64,000 nucleotides of DNA. Source: Rosa chinensis. Its lineage: Eukaryota > Streptophyta > Magnoliopsida > Rosales > Rosaceae. The notes beneath the pieces were generated by a model. The model saw nothing but the letters and a program-made list of their open reading frames with translations, ran no database searches and had not been told where the DNA came from. Made by a program: the position numbers and the translations under genes. Of this stretch, positions 22,376-36,010 are shown piece by piece (position 1 is the stretch's first letter; every line of letters begins with the position of its first letter). The stretch covers positions 3,341,501 through 3,405,500 of the forward strand of contig NC_037091.1 of NCBI RefSeq assembly GCF_002994745.2, given 5' to 3'.

Positions 22376-23742
22376 TTTTGTGTTGGATATCATTTGGTTT
22401 TACATAATTGGATATCAGGCTACAGATTTATAGTTTATACTGATGTTGTCTTGATAACTATGCCAGTTGTGGTAATGCAAAACTGCAATGAATCAACGCA
22501 AAGCATACCCTAAACCCGAGGTTAATTGTTTCCTAGAGCCCCCTTCTGCAATGATTATCAACGCGAAGACATCAATAGATGCTGTGGCAGCAAGGTTTCC
22601 CTAGTTGATGGACAACGCCCTGTTGATCTTGGACCTTCAATTCTGAAGGACAAGGTTTTGCGGCAATTCATGCTTTTTAACTGGCTAAACTACTGACAAC
22701 AAAGAATGAAAGTTCATGAAGCACTTCCGACGGGCACGGCCATTGGATGGTACCCATCTTGCGAAGATGCATGAGCGTGCACGCTTCCTGATTACTTTGA
22801 CAGTGCCATCTAATCGGAACCGGATTAATAACAGTACCTTGGTAAAGCACTGCCGATGATGGCCTCAGTTTGACGGTGTGCAAGAGGCGAGCATGATGCC
22901 ATTGCAAACCTTATGCTTCTAGGTTCAGTTAGGGATTTCGCCTGTGTTTTAGATCACATTGCTTGATCCAGCTGGGAGGTATTTTGTGTCGATACGTTGA
23001 AACTGATCAGGCTGCGGGTTATTGTTGATCTTGGTTAGCATTTCCTTTTCAAACGTAGCTTCACAGTGGAGGATGGGTGGGTGCTTCATTTGTCTTTCAA
23101 GTTCAAGAATCTTATGGGAGGTGTTCAAGTTGTGGCTTTATCACATGTGAGCTTGCCAGTAGAAGAGCCTTATGGTCCGGTGTTTAAGGCAATTCAGGCG
23201 ATACACAATCAAGGGTTCCCAGACCTTATATTGGCCGATGGAACCATGACGTCGTCTATGGTGTTCCACCACTTATGACTACAAGTCTACAATACTAGCC
23301 TCTATTAGCCTTGATGACTTTCTCCTTTTGGGGCTGCGCTGTCATGTTCCAATTAGACAACTGGACGAGGTCTCTTCTAGAGTGGAGGCTGCTGCTATAT
23401 CAGGATAGCGACGAAAGCGAGATGATGGGTAGTTTGGTGGTGAGGAAGCCGGTTATTGATGCCACTAACCTGGGCTTGGTCCTAGTGGCTAAGCAAGGAT
23501 TTGATGGTCTTGTTGTTGTCAAGCATAAACCAGGTGCAAATTATCAGGTTCGTTCTGCTAGGGAGCTTGCAGCTACTGTAGCACCAAAACAATCTCCTAA
23601 CAAACAGTCTCTGAGGAAGACTAAGCCAAGAAAGAATTCCAAGGTGAAAGGTGGTAAAGCTACTATCTCTGACCCTAGGGAAGGAGTTGGTAGATGTTTG
23701 ATTTTTTTATGGTTGGTGTCAGCAAGGCTAAGCTCTGTGTAG
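22376..23742 (+). pseudogene. Degenerate coding-like region, unidentified
   Basis: Base composition rises here compared with the flanks. Short open frames occur in succession (23066-23278 and 23311-23742), the latter reading KPVIDATNLGLVLVAKQGFD and ending in a Lys/Ser-rich stretch. I cannot match either to a family. The broken frames and the lack of splice logic suggest a decayed mobile element or old gene copy. Confidence 0.3.
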
Positions 23743-24700
23743 GTACGTAAAAAATGATTTTGCCTTGGGGGGAGAGCTGTTACATTGATATTAGGCTCAC
23801 TTAAAAGCGAGTTTCAATAAGTTTCTAATGAGACTCGTCTTAGAATAGGATTTGCCTGAGTTTGATTACAAGTTCTGTTTTCTAATATATTACAAAAAAA
23901 TGTCACTTTGAGACTTATATGACTCAAAGAGAAAAAACTACTGAAATGGTTATTAAAAAATATATATATATGATTATTTTTCTTGTGCTGTATCAAATAT
24001 AAAATAAAAGAAACATATGGTTATTTTTATTTTTATCAAATATAAAAATATGGTTATTTTTTTTTATTAAAATAACCATATTTAAGGTCATTTCTAACCT
24101 AATGGCCTTATGAGAACAAGAAATATTTGGTGGCCTTAAAGCTAAAGAAACATTGAAATATGCACTTATCTGTAATTTTCTCTATTATATTGTATTATTC
24201 TGGAATTTATGCTTGGATTAATATATAATTTTGCATTTTAAAAAAGAAAATATAAAATCAAATTCATAAGAAAAATACAGTACAGCAATATAATTACCTA
24301 TAAAGAAACTTCAAACTTCAATATCACCTAAGAAAATCGGACCCAAAAAAAAAAAAAAAAACTACTAAAAGAAGCGAAGAGGATTGAAGAAGTTAGAGTA
24401 GTTATATGGCTTCTAATCCTTGTCTTCTATTTATGAATTTATGCTACTTAGTGGGCGAGCGAAATAAAAGTAGCCTAAATCGTGAATATAGGATTATAGG
24501 AGAGCAATACAAGCGTTGTGCTCACGCGAAGTGGTGGAATGCTACAAGCTTGATGGTGAGAGTTTGTTCCGTTCCTTTTATTTTATTAGAGATTTTCCAA
24601 AGATTATTCAAGGGGAAATGTGCATTCTTTTTATTTTATTTTGTTTACTGGAGTTTTATCAACGAAAAGATTTCCGACTATTATAGTAATACTAGCCTTT
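23743..24700. other. AT-rich intergenic stretch
   Basis: Contains TA runs and several copies of TATGGTTATTTTT between about 23950 and 24060. An A run lies at 24344-24360. A 110-residue frame at 24406-24738 has no recognisable domain and is probably chance. Confidence 0.5.
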
Positions 24701-24888
24701 TTTTTTTGGGAAAATTTTGCAAACTGTACACCAAGTAAAGGCCACTAACAATTTTTATACATCAAGTTTCAAACCGAGCATTTCGGTACACGAAATCTAA
24801 AGTCCTACCCACTATCCGCACACGCTGTTAATGACGTCGTTAATTTGAGGGGTAATATGGTCTCTTCATATTTTCACTTTGAGCACCG

Positions 24889-24930
<42 letters not shown>

Positions 24931-25347
24931 ACTATGGGCACCCATCTCTCTTCCCCCCCTCTCAATCCCGATCACCTCTGCAATTCCAAGCATTACCATC
25001 AATCCACAGTTTTTCACTTCTGCTGAATCAACAACCATTATCATAATTCTCCCAATCTCAATCCAATTGAAGCTCAGATCCAACAAAAAGGTCCAAAATC
25101 AGAGCCACCCTTCCTAAATCTCCAGCTGAACCCTCTAATCCCAATCCCGGTGTTCAACAATAACTCCAGGTTCTCAAGTCAAGCTAATTATCCCATTCAT
25201 CACAAACACCTCCCTCCTCTTCCACACATTCACACTCCCAATCTCTCCTTTCTCCTTCACCTTACTCCTCACAAAGTCCAAGAGCACGTACTGCCAGTCC
25301 AACCCATCCTATCGCCGGCCCAATTTGATGGGCATTAACTCATAAAG

Positions 25348-25590
25348 TCACCGCAGCGAGAACTGCACCATAGACGCGACCCGGTTCGGGTACACATTTG
25401 GATACCCCTCGTAACGGTGCCGAGAGCTGTTGAGGTCTTCTAGGGAATTGATCTCGGACGGGGCTTCGGTGAAACAACGCAGTTTGGTCAAGGCGAGGAC
25501 GTTGTAGGTGAAGTAGATGAGGTGGTCGTGGGGCTTGTTGAGGAGGGACTGGGCTCGCGCGACGGCGACCTTGTCAGAGCTGCGAGGTGG
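25348..25590 (-). pseudogene. Coding fragment captured inside the Mutator-like element
   Basis: An 80-codon open stretch on the minus strand ends in TGA at 25350-25348. It is GC-rich, unlike the surroundings, and reads through KVAVARAQSLLNKP, NVLALTKLRCFTEAP and EINSLEDLNSS. The composition and continuity look like host coding sequence, but I do not recognise the source gene. This makes the enclosing element a candidate Pack-MULE. Confidence 0.45.
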
Positions 25591-25683
25591 AGGATATGTG
25601 GGCGAGTTTGGTGGGTGTGGATTTGGAAGGTGGAGGAGATGCGGTGGTCGTCGGGGTCATAGAGAGTTTTCTGGGTTTGGGTA

Positions 25684-25686
<3 letters not shown>

Positions 25687-25737
<51 letters not shown>
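25687..25737. repeat. (GA)n microsatellite
   Basis: About 25 GA units inside the Mutator-like element. Frames through it are artefacts. Confidence 0.95.
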
Positions 25738-25739
<2 letters not shown>

Positions 25740-25966
25740 CCGGTTTTTTGGACCAAAAAAAGGCAGAGTGAGAGAGTACTAAATTACCCTTTGATAAATG
25801 AATTATTACATAAGAGTTAACGGCGTCATTAACGGTGTGTATGGATAGTGGGTAGGACTTTAGATTTCGTGTACTGAAATGCTTGGTTTGGAACTTTATG
25901 TATAAGAATTATTAGCGGCCTTTACTTGGTGTACTGTTTGCAAATTTTTTTTTTTTTTTTGTTCCC

Positions 25967-26861
25967 TTCTATGAGTTCCATCCCATATGTGCAGTAACAT
26001 CGGTGGAAGTTATACGTTATGACACGGAAAATAAAAAGTGGTTGTCATGATATCAAACCATATATGTCGTGACATATCAATACATGTCAAATCTTGTCAA
26101 CATCATTTTCTATTATAAAAACTATTGTGTCATAATCTTACCACTAAAATATCGAACATTTTAGGACATCTTTCAAGTGAGAGCTCGCTAAAATATCAAA
26201 CTTTCTATTTTTTATGATTTTTCAAAGTCGTACACTAGGAAAATCAGTAACAAAAATTTGATATTTTTGAGTGTCTACACTTGCAACAAGTCCTAGAAAT
26301 CATGCTTTATCAATATTGAAATTATGGCAAAAGACAATTTATATAAAAAGTTGTCTTGACATGATTTGACACTCATAGCATTCTAGAGCGTCAAAATATG
26401 TCAAACCTTAATTATTAACACTATTCTTTTAATTAAAATTATCTTATGTCATAACCTCACAATTGGTAGAATATGATTTGTTTAACATGTTCCCACTTAT
26501 AGCAATCAAAATTATCGAATATTTATTATTTTCTTGGTTTTTTGACTTCATAAAATCAAAAAAAAAAATAATAATAAGATCTAAATTTTTGAGTTCTATT
26601 AGTTTGTGAATTGCTTAAAAATCATCATTTTTGGGTGAGAAGATTTTAGTGAGAAAATTAGAAGATGCAATTTTGACAAAACAAAAATAGCGTGCATACG
26701 TAGTCCACTTTTTTTTTTGTAGAAATCATGATTTTGGAGAAGAAAAAAAAATTCGCAAAATTTATGGAATCCAGTTTTCACGGAGTTTGAGAATGAACAT
26801 TTAAATTTTTGTTTCGTTTTCAATTTGAAGTTTTGTATTTAATATTATAAATTAAATTATA
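25967..26861. other. AT-rich spacer
   Basis: Repeated words such as CATATGTCGTGACATATCAA and TGTCAAACC-type motifs suggest an old repetitive element. No boundaries or gene could be set. Confidence 0.4.
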
Positions 26862-28245
<1,384 letters not shown>

Positions 28246-28832
28246 ATTTAGATTAAAGCTTAGTAACAAGTTAGAAAATTAGGATTTTTTTTTTTGGGGC
28301 AACGAAAGACAGATCCATGGATACTCTAATGGTTAAAATGATGTCATTAGTGTTAGGATGAAAGGTTAAAGCCTAGTAACATGTTAGAAAATTAGTCTTT
28401 AGGAGATTCTTTATCTTGGCTCATTAGCTATATTGGAGAACATATTTAGTTTTCTTTTTTTAAATTAATTTTACCAGCTGCACCAGACTCCTAAATGGCT
28501 CTTCATTTTAACTTTTAGCAATCTCTCTCTTTAATATAGAAAGCAAGATGAGGCTCTATTATTTTTGTTAATTTAAAACATTCCTTCTAAGTTATTCTAT
28601 GTAATCTACAAATTCATTCAAATTATTTTTTCTTCATTCAATAAACAATATAAATTCAAATTGAGCTAAAATATAGAGAACTGATCATGCATACGTATTT
28701 TAAAAATTGCTAGCCAAAATGACTTTTTTGGCTATTTTAGCTAAAATTTGATTAAAAAATGCTAGCATTGCTAAAGATGCGGATGACACTAATGGCTAAA
28801 ATGATGTCATGTAACATGAATCACTAATACAT
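28246..28832. other. AT-rich spacer
   Basis: No gene. A phrase around TAATGGCTAAAATGATGTCAT recurs near 28327 and 28790, suggesting remains of a small repeat. Confidence 0.4.
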
Positions 28833-29016
28833 GAGCAACTCCAACAGCTTCTCTATAATTTTTGTATTATAGGGAAGCAAAAGTCAAAACTTTAAGCAAT
28901 TTTTCTTCTTCAACTCCAACAGATTCCCTAGTTTACAGCAATCTCTAAAATCTCCAAATTCTTCCTTAAAATTTTAGAGATTGCTGTAAATTTAGGAAAT
29001 TTTGTTGGAGTTGCTC
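28833..29016. mobile_element. Small MITE with 14-bp perfect terminal inverted repeats
   Basis: It starts GAGCAACTCCAACA and ends TGTTGGAGTTGCTC, an exact complement. The interior also folds (AATCTCTAAAAT against ATTTTAGAGATT). At 184 bp with no coding capacity it is a typical plant MITE. The superfamily is not determinable because the target duplication is unclear. Confidence 0.75.
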
Positions 29017-32000
29017 AGGTAGGTGTACTATAGAATTTTCGGTTCATTCAGCCGTGTAATAAATAAAAAAAATAAAGTTTTTTTTTCCTTTTTAAGTTCG
29101 GATTTTCAACATTCATGAATAACGATTAGCCGATCGTATCAATTCCAGTTGAATTTAATTTATTTCCTAATACTGACCGCAAATCTGGATCAGAATGATT
29201 CAATTCATTAATAGGCCTTTGGCTTTAATTTGCAATAAGCAATTAATATATAGACCGACTAACTAGCTAGCTGCAGGTTAATTTGTGTTGCTGTCCGATG
29301 TTTAAATGGGCTGCACTTCGGCTTAGTTAACCTTTTGTGTAATTAGCCGTCTAAATAGGTGACAGACAAGAGAGTAAATGAAGGTTTGCCTCGGTCCTCT
29401 GCAACACATAGCTCAGCTCAGCTCAGCTCAGTCTCACTGGGTTTATATATATTGCTGACCTAAACCTAAAGGACCACTCTACACGGTATATATATTGTCC
29501 ACTGGTCCTGATCATCATCTTCCATCTCTGCCATCCTACAACACCATCACACAGGCATGCAGCATGGACCATATATTCTTAATAACCTAGGCTTTACTAG
29601 CCTTCTGATATATACTGCCTCTTTCGCTAGGTAGCTAGGAAACACACAACCCAAAGCCAAAGCCATCTCTTTCTCTCTTCTCAATTAGTTCAAGTTTGGC
29701 AGTTCATGACACGCATCAGTGGTGGTAAGAGAAGCAGCGGTTAGCAAGTCAGTAACCCTAACACGCGTGTTTTGACATATAATCTTTGTATCCTAATGTT
29801 AACTAGAATCCTCTCTTATTTCATATGATTTCAACCCCATATGCAGATCGATATGGAAACTTATTTTTAAATGAGGCTTTGCATAATATATAGTAATGAG
29901 TAACCTTTTCTTTTGAAAAACTTTCATATATCTGCTAAGTGTACAAACCGATGGTCACCCACCTATTGCATGCGTTTTAAGGTAAAGCGAAATTGAAAGG
30001 TTGACAGAGACCCCCAGATAGAGGATTTTACTTGAATATATATATATATAAGAGGTAGGTGACTGGGTGGATTTCTAGCTAGTACACATAGTTTTACTGT
30101 TCTGGTGAACCCTAGCTTTTACCTACTCTTTCCTGTTTTTGGGGTCAAGTTCATTTACAGTACTAGTACTAGTAGCCAGTGGAAGTGACAAAATTGAGCT
30201 CACTTCTTTTGTAGCAATACTGGACCACTTACTGCTAGAACTAGCTAGAGCTCATATTGGCAATGTATTTTTACCGTAAGGGGGGTCCTGCATAAGTTTC
30301 TTATTAAGGACATAGTTTCATATATTTAGGGTTTGGTAAATTTTTCTGACCAAACCTCAGCAAATCGGTAGCTAGGGGTTGCCTCATCTACATTTTGAAA
30401 ATTGAACTCCGGTTTTGGTCCTAAAACATATATATGCATTTATAACAATTAATCATAATCATTTTGTTGGATCCAATAACGCAAGAGGTGGATGGTGTAG
30501 GCTTAATAAATCGTAATTATCCAATGATTAAGGGCCTAGCTAAATAATATACTGACAATTCATAATTAAAGAAGCATATTATTAATTGTTGTCACTTAAA
30601 TTAGTTGCAAATTAACTACATTCGCATGGACCAAATAATGACTTGTTCATCTAGTCATGCTCTAACCAGAAACATCCTCAACATGACGCGATGAGTGGAA
30701 ATTGGCGGTGACTTTTAACAGTGGTATTATAGCTATTATCCGCATCCACAAGTATAATGGATGAGTTAACTTTTTTGTATATATAGTTATATATATAAAC
30801 AACATAAAGCTAACTAGTCTAGCTTAGCTGCTCCATAGTAAATGGGTATATTAACTAGCTACACCATCTAAAAGGTTATGTTGGCCTTGTCCATAGTAAA
30901 TGGGTATGTTGGCCTTGTCCTTCTTTGCACATAAGTTGAGCTTTATCCCGTTAAAATCGTCCACACAAAAATAAACAAAAAAGACAAAAACAAAAATTTC
31001 TTCCCGACGAAGTTATTTAACATGTAGTAAAGTTGTTTTAATGCATAACAATACATTTTTACTCAAATAAGAAACCTATTTACTTTATGTGCATGCAGTT
31101 TCAAGATTTTGAGGCTTGTGGTATGAACTAAGCAAACTAATAGTACAACAAATTCACTCGGGCGAGACATGAGGTACAACAAAAGAGATGTTATTAGTGA
31201 GAAGAAAAAAATGATTACTATGGATCAGTAACTTTATAGCAGACTTAGTTCAAATGTTATTGATCTGCAGTTGGTTTGACCACATTATCGATACAAGGAT
31301 AGAGCTAGAAAGTTACAACTTGTAAGATTTTGGATGTTTGAGAAGATGCTTAAATGACTTGATATATAGGATCCTTCAAGTTGAACTCTAATCAAGAGCA
31401 TTTAGTCAATATATATATATATATAATCTGACTTTGATTATAATTGTGATGCAATATGCTTTGTTCTACCTATGCCCTCTTTTACAAGTAGACGTTCTCT
31501 TGTAGCATTAGGTAAAGACACTTTCTAAGGAGTGCGTAAAAAATGGAAGGGAATATATTCCCTGATGAAAAATCTCAAAACCAAATTGTGTATGCTATCT
31601 TGTTTGTTTGTTTAGAAAAGAAATTTATCCCACATGAGTTTCTAAATCAAAAAAGAAGAAAGATATGTATATGAAATCTCCGAAAGCATCATACATTTTT
31701 TATATTACCAGTTGACATCCGATTCCAAAGGTTGGTTGCACTTGATGGTATATATTGCTATCATCATCACCCCAAGCTAGTGTGTCTTGAAAACAAAAGC
31801 CAAAAAGGGTTTCGAAGGAAACCATTACAATTACACTTGCTTTCTCAACAAATACAAGTCATTTTCCTGTATGCTATATGTCAGTATCATATTTCTTTTC
31901 TCTCGTATCTTCGTTTTTCACCTTCCTTAACTTGAAGAGCATCAAAATTTTCCAATAAATGGTATATTATGCAGCAGCTGGCATCAATCAAGTTGCATCA

Positions 32001-32500
32001 CTACCAAGAATTCACCAAATGGAAAACTTTGCAAAGGAAAAGCTATTATCAATGTGTTGATAAAAGAAGCTTAAATAGAAATGAATTGAATGCATACTGC
32101 AGCTATAAACATTTGGAATTAGATAGAGAGAGATGCTCTTTTTTTTTCCCTTTTTTTTTTTTTTCCTGCTTCATGTTTATGTGTGAAGCATTATATATGC
32201 AAACACATAGGTGTATGTAAACATGCAAAATGGTCCCAAAGTTTAAAGGGTCCCCTACTAGTTAATTAGTCCCCAACCTAGAAGTGAATTTTGATTCATA
32301 TAAATTGAAACACAAACTCATTGTTCACTAATGTGTCTGCAAAAACTGCATGGGGTAGTAGTCTTGGCGTGATAATATTCAATTTAATTTCATCATTTAA
32401 TTGGGACCACGTAGACCCTCAGCTCTTACATCATTTTGCTTAGCTTTTCAGCCCACCAACAAAAAAAGAAAAAAGAAAAAAAAAATGATAATTCCCAGTT
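29017..32500. other. Long intergenic stretch upstream of MIR167
   Basis: No protein gene is recognised. Noted: four AGCTC units near 29408-29430, TA runs near 30036 and 31411, and a pyrimidine run at 32135-32165. The region could include distal regulatory sequence of MIR167, but nothing specific supports that. Confidence 0.4.
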
Positions 32501-32525
32501 TCCCACAAGCCTCGGCCTTAGCCTC

Positions 32526-32538
32526 TCTATTTATACCC
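32526..32538 (+). promoter_or_regulatory. Candidate TATA box of the MIR167 gene
   Basis: CTATTTATACCC lies about 150 bases upstream of the miRNA hairpin and is followed by a C/T-rich leader, the usual arrangement of a plant RNA polymerase II miRNA promoter. The start site is inferred to be near 32560. Confidence 0.5.
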
Positions 32539-32670
32539 TCCTCATCTCCTCTATCTTTTGCATCCATCTAACCCTAAAAGCCTCTACCCCATTCCAGAGT
32601 CTAAAGCTTCCTCTCCAAATTCGTAGAGGAGAGTCAATTGGGGCAATGCTTTCTTATATAATCATGCACA

Positions 32671-32760
32671 GGTAATAGTTGAAGCTGCCAGCATGATCTC
32701 AACCTCTCTCAGCTTTCTGAGGGAAGATCAGATCATGCGGTAGTTTCACCTGTTCTTTGG
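32671..32760 (+). ncRNA. MIR167: miR167 precursor hairpin
   Basis: The 5' arm holds TGAAGCTGCCAGCATGATCT (32680-32699), identical to the core of plant miR167. After a short loop region, the 3' arm (about 32730-32750) reads AGATCATGCGG followed by TAGTTTCACC. The two pair along the whole mature length with G:U pairs and a single bulged A opposite the GG. The 3' arm is the miR167-star type. In plants miR167 directs cleavage of ARF6 and ARF8 transcripts and so tunes auxin responses in flowers and roots. A TATA-like box lies about 150 bases upstream. A GTATGT donor-like site at 32845 suggests a spliced primary transcript. Confidence 0.93.
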
Positions 32761-34550
32761 AGCATGAGACCAATCAAAACCCTAATTCAAAACCCATATA
32801 TCCCTATCTAGATTTTAATTCCCTACTCAAAACCCTAGAAAAAGGTATGTCATGAATCACGATCTCTTGTGTCAATAATCGTGGGAATATGTATGTGGGT
32901 TTTATGTTTTGTGGCCTGTGTTAATTACTCGGCGTCTTGGTTTTATGTTTTCTTCTTGGTGAAAATTTCTAACTAGACGGAAATGTCAACTGGTTTGGGA
33001 TTTGTTAGGGTTTCGAAGGATAAAATTTGTGTGTCTCCTTCACGCAGTTCGAGGATTTCAGGATCCCCTGAAGTGTACTGGTGCTTTGGTGATTGAGCCA
33101 GCTGCTAGCTATGGCTATCACTGATCAAAACTCAGTAGTGACTAACTACTCTTTTTGATAATTAACCTGGTGCAATCAGTGGTATGTCTCAATTTGACAT
33201 ATATGTTCTGTTATAATCATAGATTTCCAGCAAGCTGCAGTTTATCTATGGTTGAGATTTATAATACCTGTGGTACATATGGTCTGCAGGCCTAAAATCT
33301 TTACCTCTTAGTTTGGAAATTATTGTCCTAACTTACACATCTTAGTTTGATATGGTGAGATGAAGACCTTACTAGGGGTGTGTGCAGATAGAGTCAATTT
33401 TATTGGATGATTCTGTTGGGTTTTTACATGTGTTGGTTACTCAACTCTTTTGGTTCTCCTGAGAAAGAGATCCAATTAGAAGAGCTTAGTGGCACAATAT
33501 GGTAATTGAGACCATAGAATGCTTCAGTTGAAATATGATCCAAAATTATAGCTCTCTGCCTCTTTTTTCTAATCTCAATTTATGAAATTGTTGGTGCAAC
33601 ATTCAAGGCAGTGAATCTGATTTAGCCTAGAGACTGCATGATTTTAGAAGAGAGTACAGTGGATGAGCGGATCCTTTGGGTCATTAAAGACGGAGCCAAC
33701 AAAAGAAAAAATTGCCAAATTTATTAGCACTCTTTGGCCTTTCTGATCATATTTGCAGGTAGGATATGCTCCCTTTCGGCTGATAGAAAGTTGGATGGGA
33801 GAATGTAGCATTACATGTAGATTGTATTTCTGTTGATATATATCTCAAGTAACTCATCTTGTTCTTCCTCCAAATCTTATGCATGCATATGGAAAGCAAG
33901 ATGAAAGATCTTGAATAAATGTTTTGGAGTGATTAAACCATAATTTTAATTCGCTGTAATATGAGACGAGTTGCTCTTGCCCTACTTTCTGAATGCAAGT
34001 AGACCACATTTCAACAAAATCTGAAAAGTTTGAGTTAGAAAGATTTCTGTGCAGTTGATGTAATTTCTGGACTGTGAACCCATGTGAAACACTTCAAATT
34101 TTACAAGGAAAAATTTACAACCTCTCTTTCCAATTTCCATTAAGAGTTGTTGGACCTTTGGAACTCTCACCATCTTTTGGCACATTGTAATGTATAAATG
34201 AAAAAGATTCTATATATGGAGTTTTCTGATTTTGTTTCTAACATCTAGTGTTTGATTCTCCCAATTCTTTCCCAGCGCTTTCATCTGTCAATATCTTTCA
34301 GGAAGGACCTTCAAATTTATTAGATAGTACGTCATGAATAAAACAAACAAGATTGATCTTCTTGTAACCAGGTCATAAGTTTTCTCTTTTTCCGAAGTAT
34401 GTGTAATTTGGATGGATTACTTTATAAAGAACTAATCCAAAGGTCATTATTGTACTCGTTAATAGAAGGTGGCGAAAGAACTGAGATTGGATATATACAT
34501 AGGAAGAGAGATGTTTAATTGGTTACCTACTTACCGTGATTATACACATT
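32761..34550 (+). other. Downstream of miR167; possible primary-transcript remainder
   Basis: No protein gene is recognised. Plant miR167 transcripts are often long and intron-containing, so part of this stretch may be primary transcript. No motif proves it. Confidence 0.35.
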
Positions 34551-34554
34551 AATG

Positions 34555-34945
34555 TGTATTTTTTGTGCAAATTAGTCAAATTATCCCTAACTTTTCAATT
34601 TCAATCAATTGCATCTTCATTTTTCCAATTTCTACCAATTTACCCTCCATCGTCAATTTGAGGCCAAGTTTTTGTAATTTCGTCCAAATTTTTCATCCAA
34701 ATTTATAATGCATTTTGATGTGTTTTTTACTTCTAACAAGTTACTTGGAATATTTTATCAATAATGTAAAAGTGTAAAATAACAAAATTTATCATCTTGC
34801 GGTGTAAATTATGAAAAGATTAATGATAAATTGATGGTAGGGGGTAAACTAGCAAGAATTAAAAGGTGCAATTATCCAAATCAAAAGTCATGGGGTAAAT
34901 TGACGTGTGTAGGAAATGTTAGGGGTAATATGACTACTCTGCCTA
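34555..34945. mobile_element. Foldback element with long imperfect inverted arms
   Basis: The left arm (AATTATCCCTAACTTTTCAATT, then AATTGCATCTT, then CAATTTACCCTCC) is complemented in order by the right arm (GGTAGGGGGTAAACT, GGTGCAATTAT, GTTAGGGGTAATATG). It is AT-rich with no coding capacity. Confidence 0.6.
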
Positions 34946-35127
34946 ATAATTTTGTTTAACATCTATTTCATAGAGGTATATTGAATTCACTCGATCCAAT
35001 CAAATTATAATTAGATTGTTTTGGATTAAATTTGAACACTTAGCATGAAAATTGTGGTCTATTTTTTTTTTCTTGAAAAGGGATTTGGGTTCCAAAACTG
35101 AAAGGCTCAGCCCCGTGCCCTATAATA

Positions 35128-35412
35128 TCTATACTATTATTAAGTGAAGAGGTTTTGTTAGCCAAAATCTAGAATTTTGACAAAAATGACCCTAAAAGAT
35201 TAATAAACTTTGAGAATTAATTAAATCAAAAGAATAATTAAGACATTTACAAAATATATTTTTATTAAAAAAATGAACAAAAAAAGTATCCACTATCCAC
35301 TTTTCTCTCCCCATTATATTTTCTCTACAATAACTAACTCTTTTCTCTTTCATTTTCTGAAAAAATACTAATAACTTGCACATGAAGAGCATATATGAGG
35401 AAATGCTAGTTA
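35128..35412 (+). mobile_element. Possible small Helitron
   Basis: It begins TCTATACTATTATTAAG..GAGG, a start typical of plant non-autonomous Helitrons, inserted after an A. A candidate 3' end is CTAGT at about 35406-35410, preceded by a weak GCAT/ATGC hairpin. Helitrons lack inverted repeats and target duplications, so the call rests on the 5' end only. Confidence 0.35.
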
Positions 35413-35721
35413 TTAATAATTAAAGGATAAATGTACAACGAGGGGGGCATATATTACCTACACCTCAAGTACTAGTACAAGCATCCTCATATATATAGTG
35501 CATCCTGGATAATCACAAGAGCCTCATCTAACTAAGAATCGTCTAAGAAATCAATGCTAGCAAGGTGTGTCAATCTATGGGCTACACATCTGCTTCACGA
35601 TAGATAGAGCATAAATTAAAAGACGGAATTGCACGCAAATATGCTACACAATCCTCCACAATACATCCAACCTCAGAGAAGTCTACTATACCTCCTTTAA
35701 GTGCAGTAATCACCATAGCAG
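35413..35721. other. Spacer
   Basis: No gene or repeat recognised. Confidence 0.5.
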
Positions 35722-36010
35722 AATCATTTAGAGAAATGAAAGGGTCATTTATTTTGAAGAATAAGTAAGATTGTTAGTAGTTGATTCCGAAACTTTGAGT
35801 TACATCATTATTGTTTTTCAACCTTTAAAGAATTATGTTTCTTTCTTCTTTCATTTCAAATGTAAGTATTTTGCTCTGAGAGAAGAAAGAAACATAATCC
35901 TTTAAAGGTTGATAAACAATGATGATGTAACTTTAGGTTTTGAAGTCAACCACCAACAATTTTACTTACTTTTTGAAATCAATGGATTCTTTCATTTCTC
36001 TAGATATGAT
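35722..36010. repeat. Near-perfect long inverted repeat (hairpin)
   Basis: The left arm, 35722-35850, is complemented by 35878-36010. Examples are AGAATCATTTAGAGAAATGA against TCATTTCTCTAGATATGATT, and AACCTTTAAAGAATTATGTT against AACATAATCCTTTAAAGGTT. The loop is short. A transcript would fold into a hairpin of about 130 paired positions. It could be a MITE or an inverted duplication that yields small RNAs. Confidence 0.8.

Larger units (their letters stand above)
24717..25966. mobile_element. Mutator-like element with ~140-bp terminal inverted repeats
   Basis: The left arm (about 24717-24846) and right arm (about 25817-25966) are inverted copies. Examples are GCAAACTGTACACCAAGTAA against TTACTTGGTGTACTGTTTGC, and TAGTGGGTAGGACTTTAGAT against its complement. 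Both termini read GGGAA inward. Long inverted repeats with a GGG start suggest Mutator type. No 9-bp target duplication could be confirmed because T runs lie at the borders. The interior holds CT and GA microsatellites and a coding fragment rather than a transposase. Confidence 0.7.
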
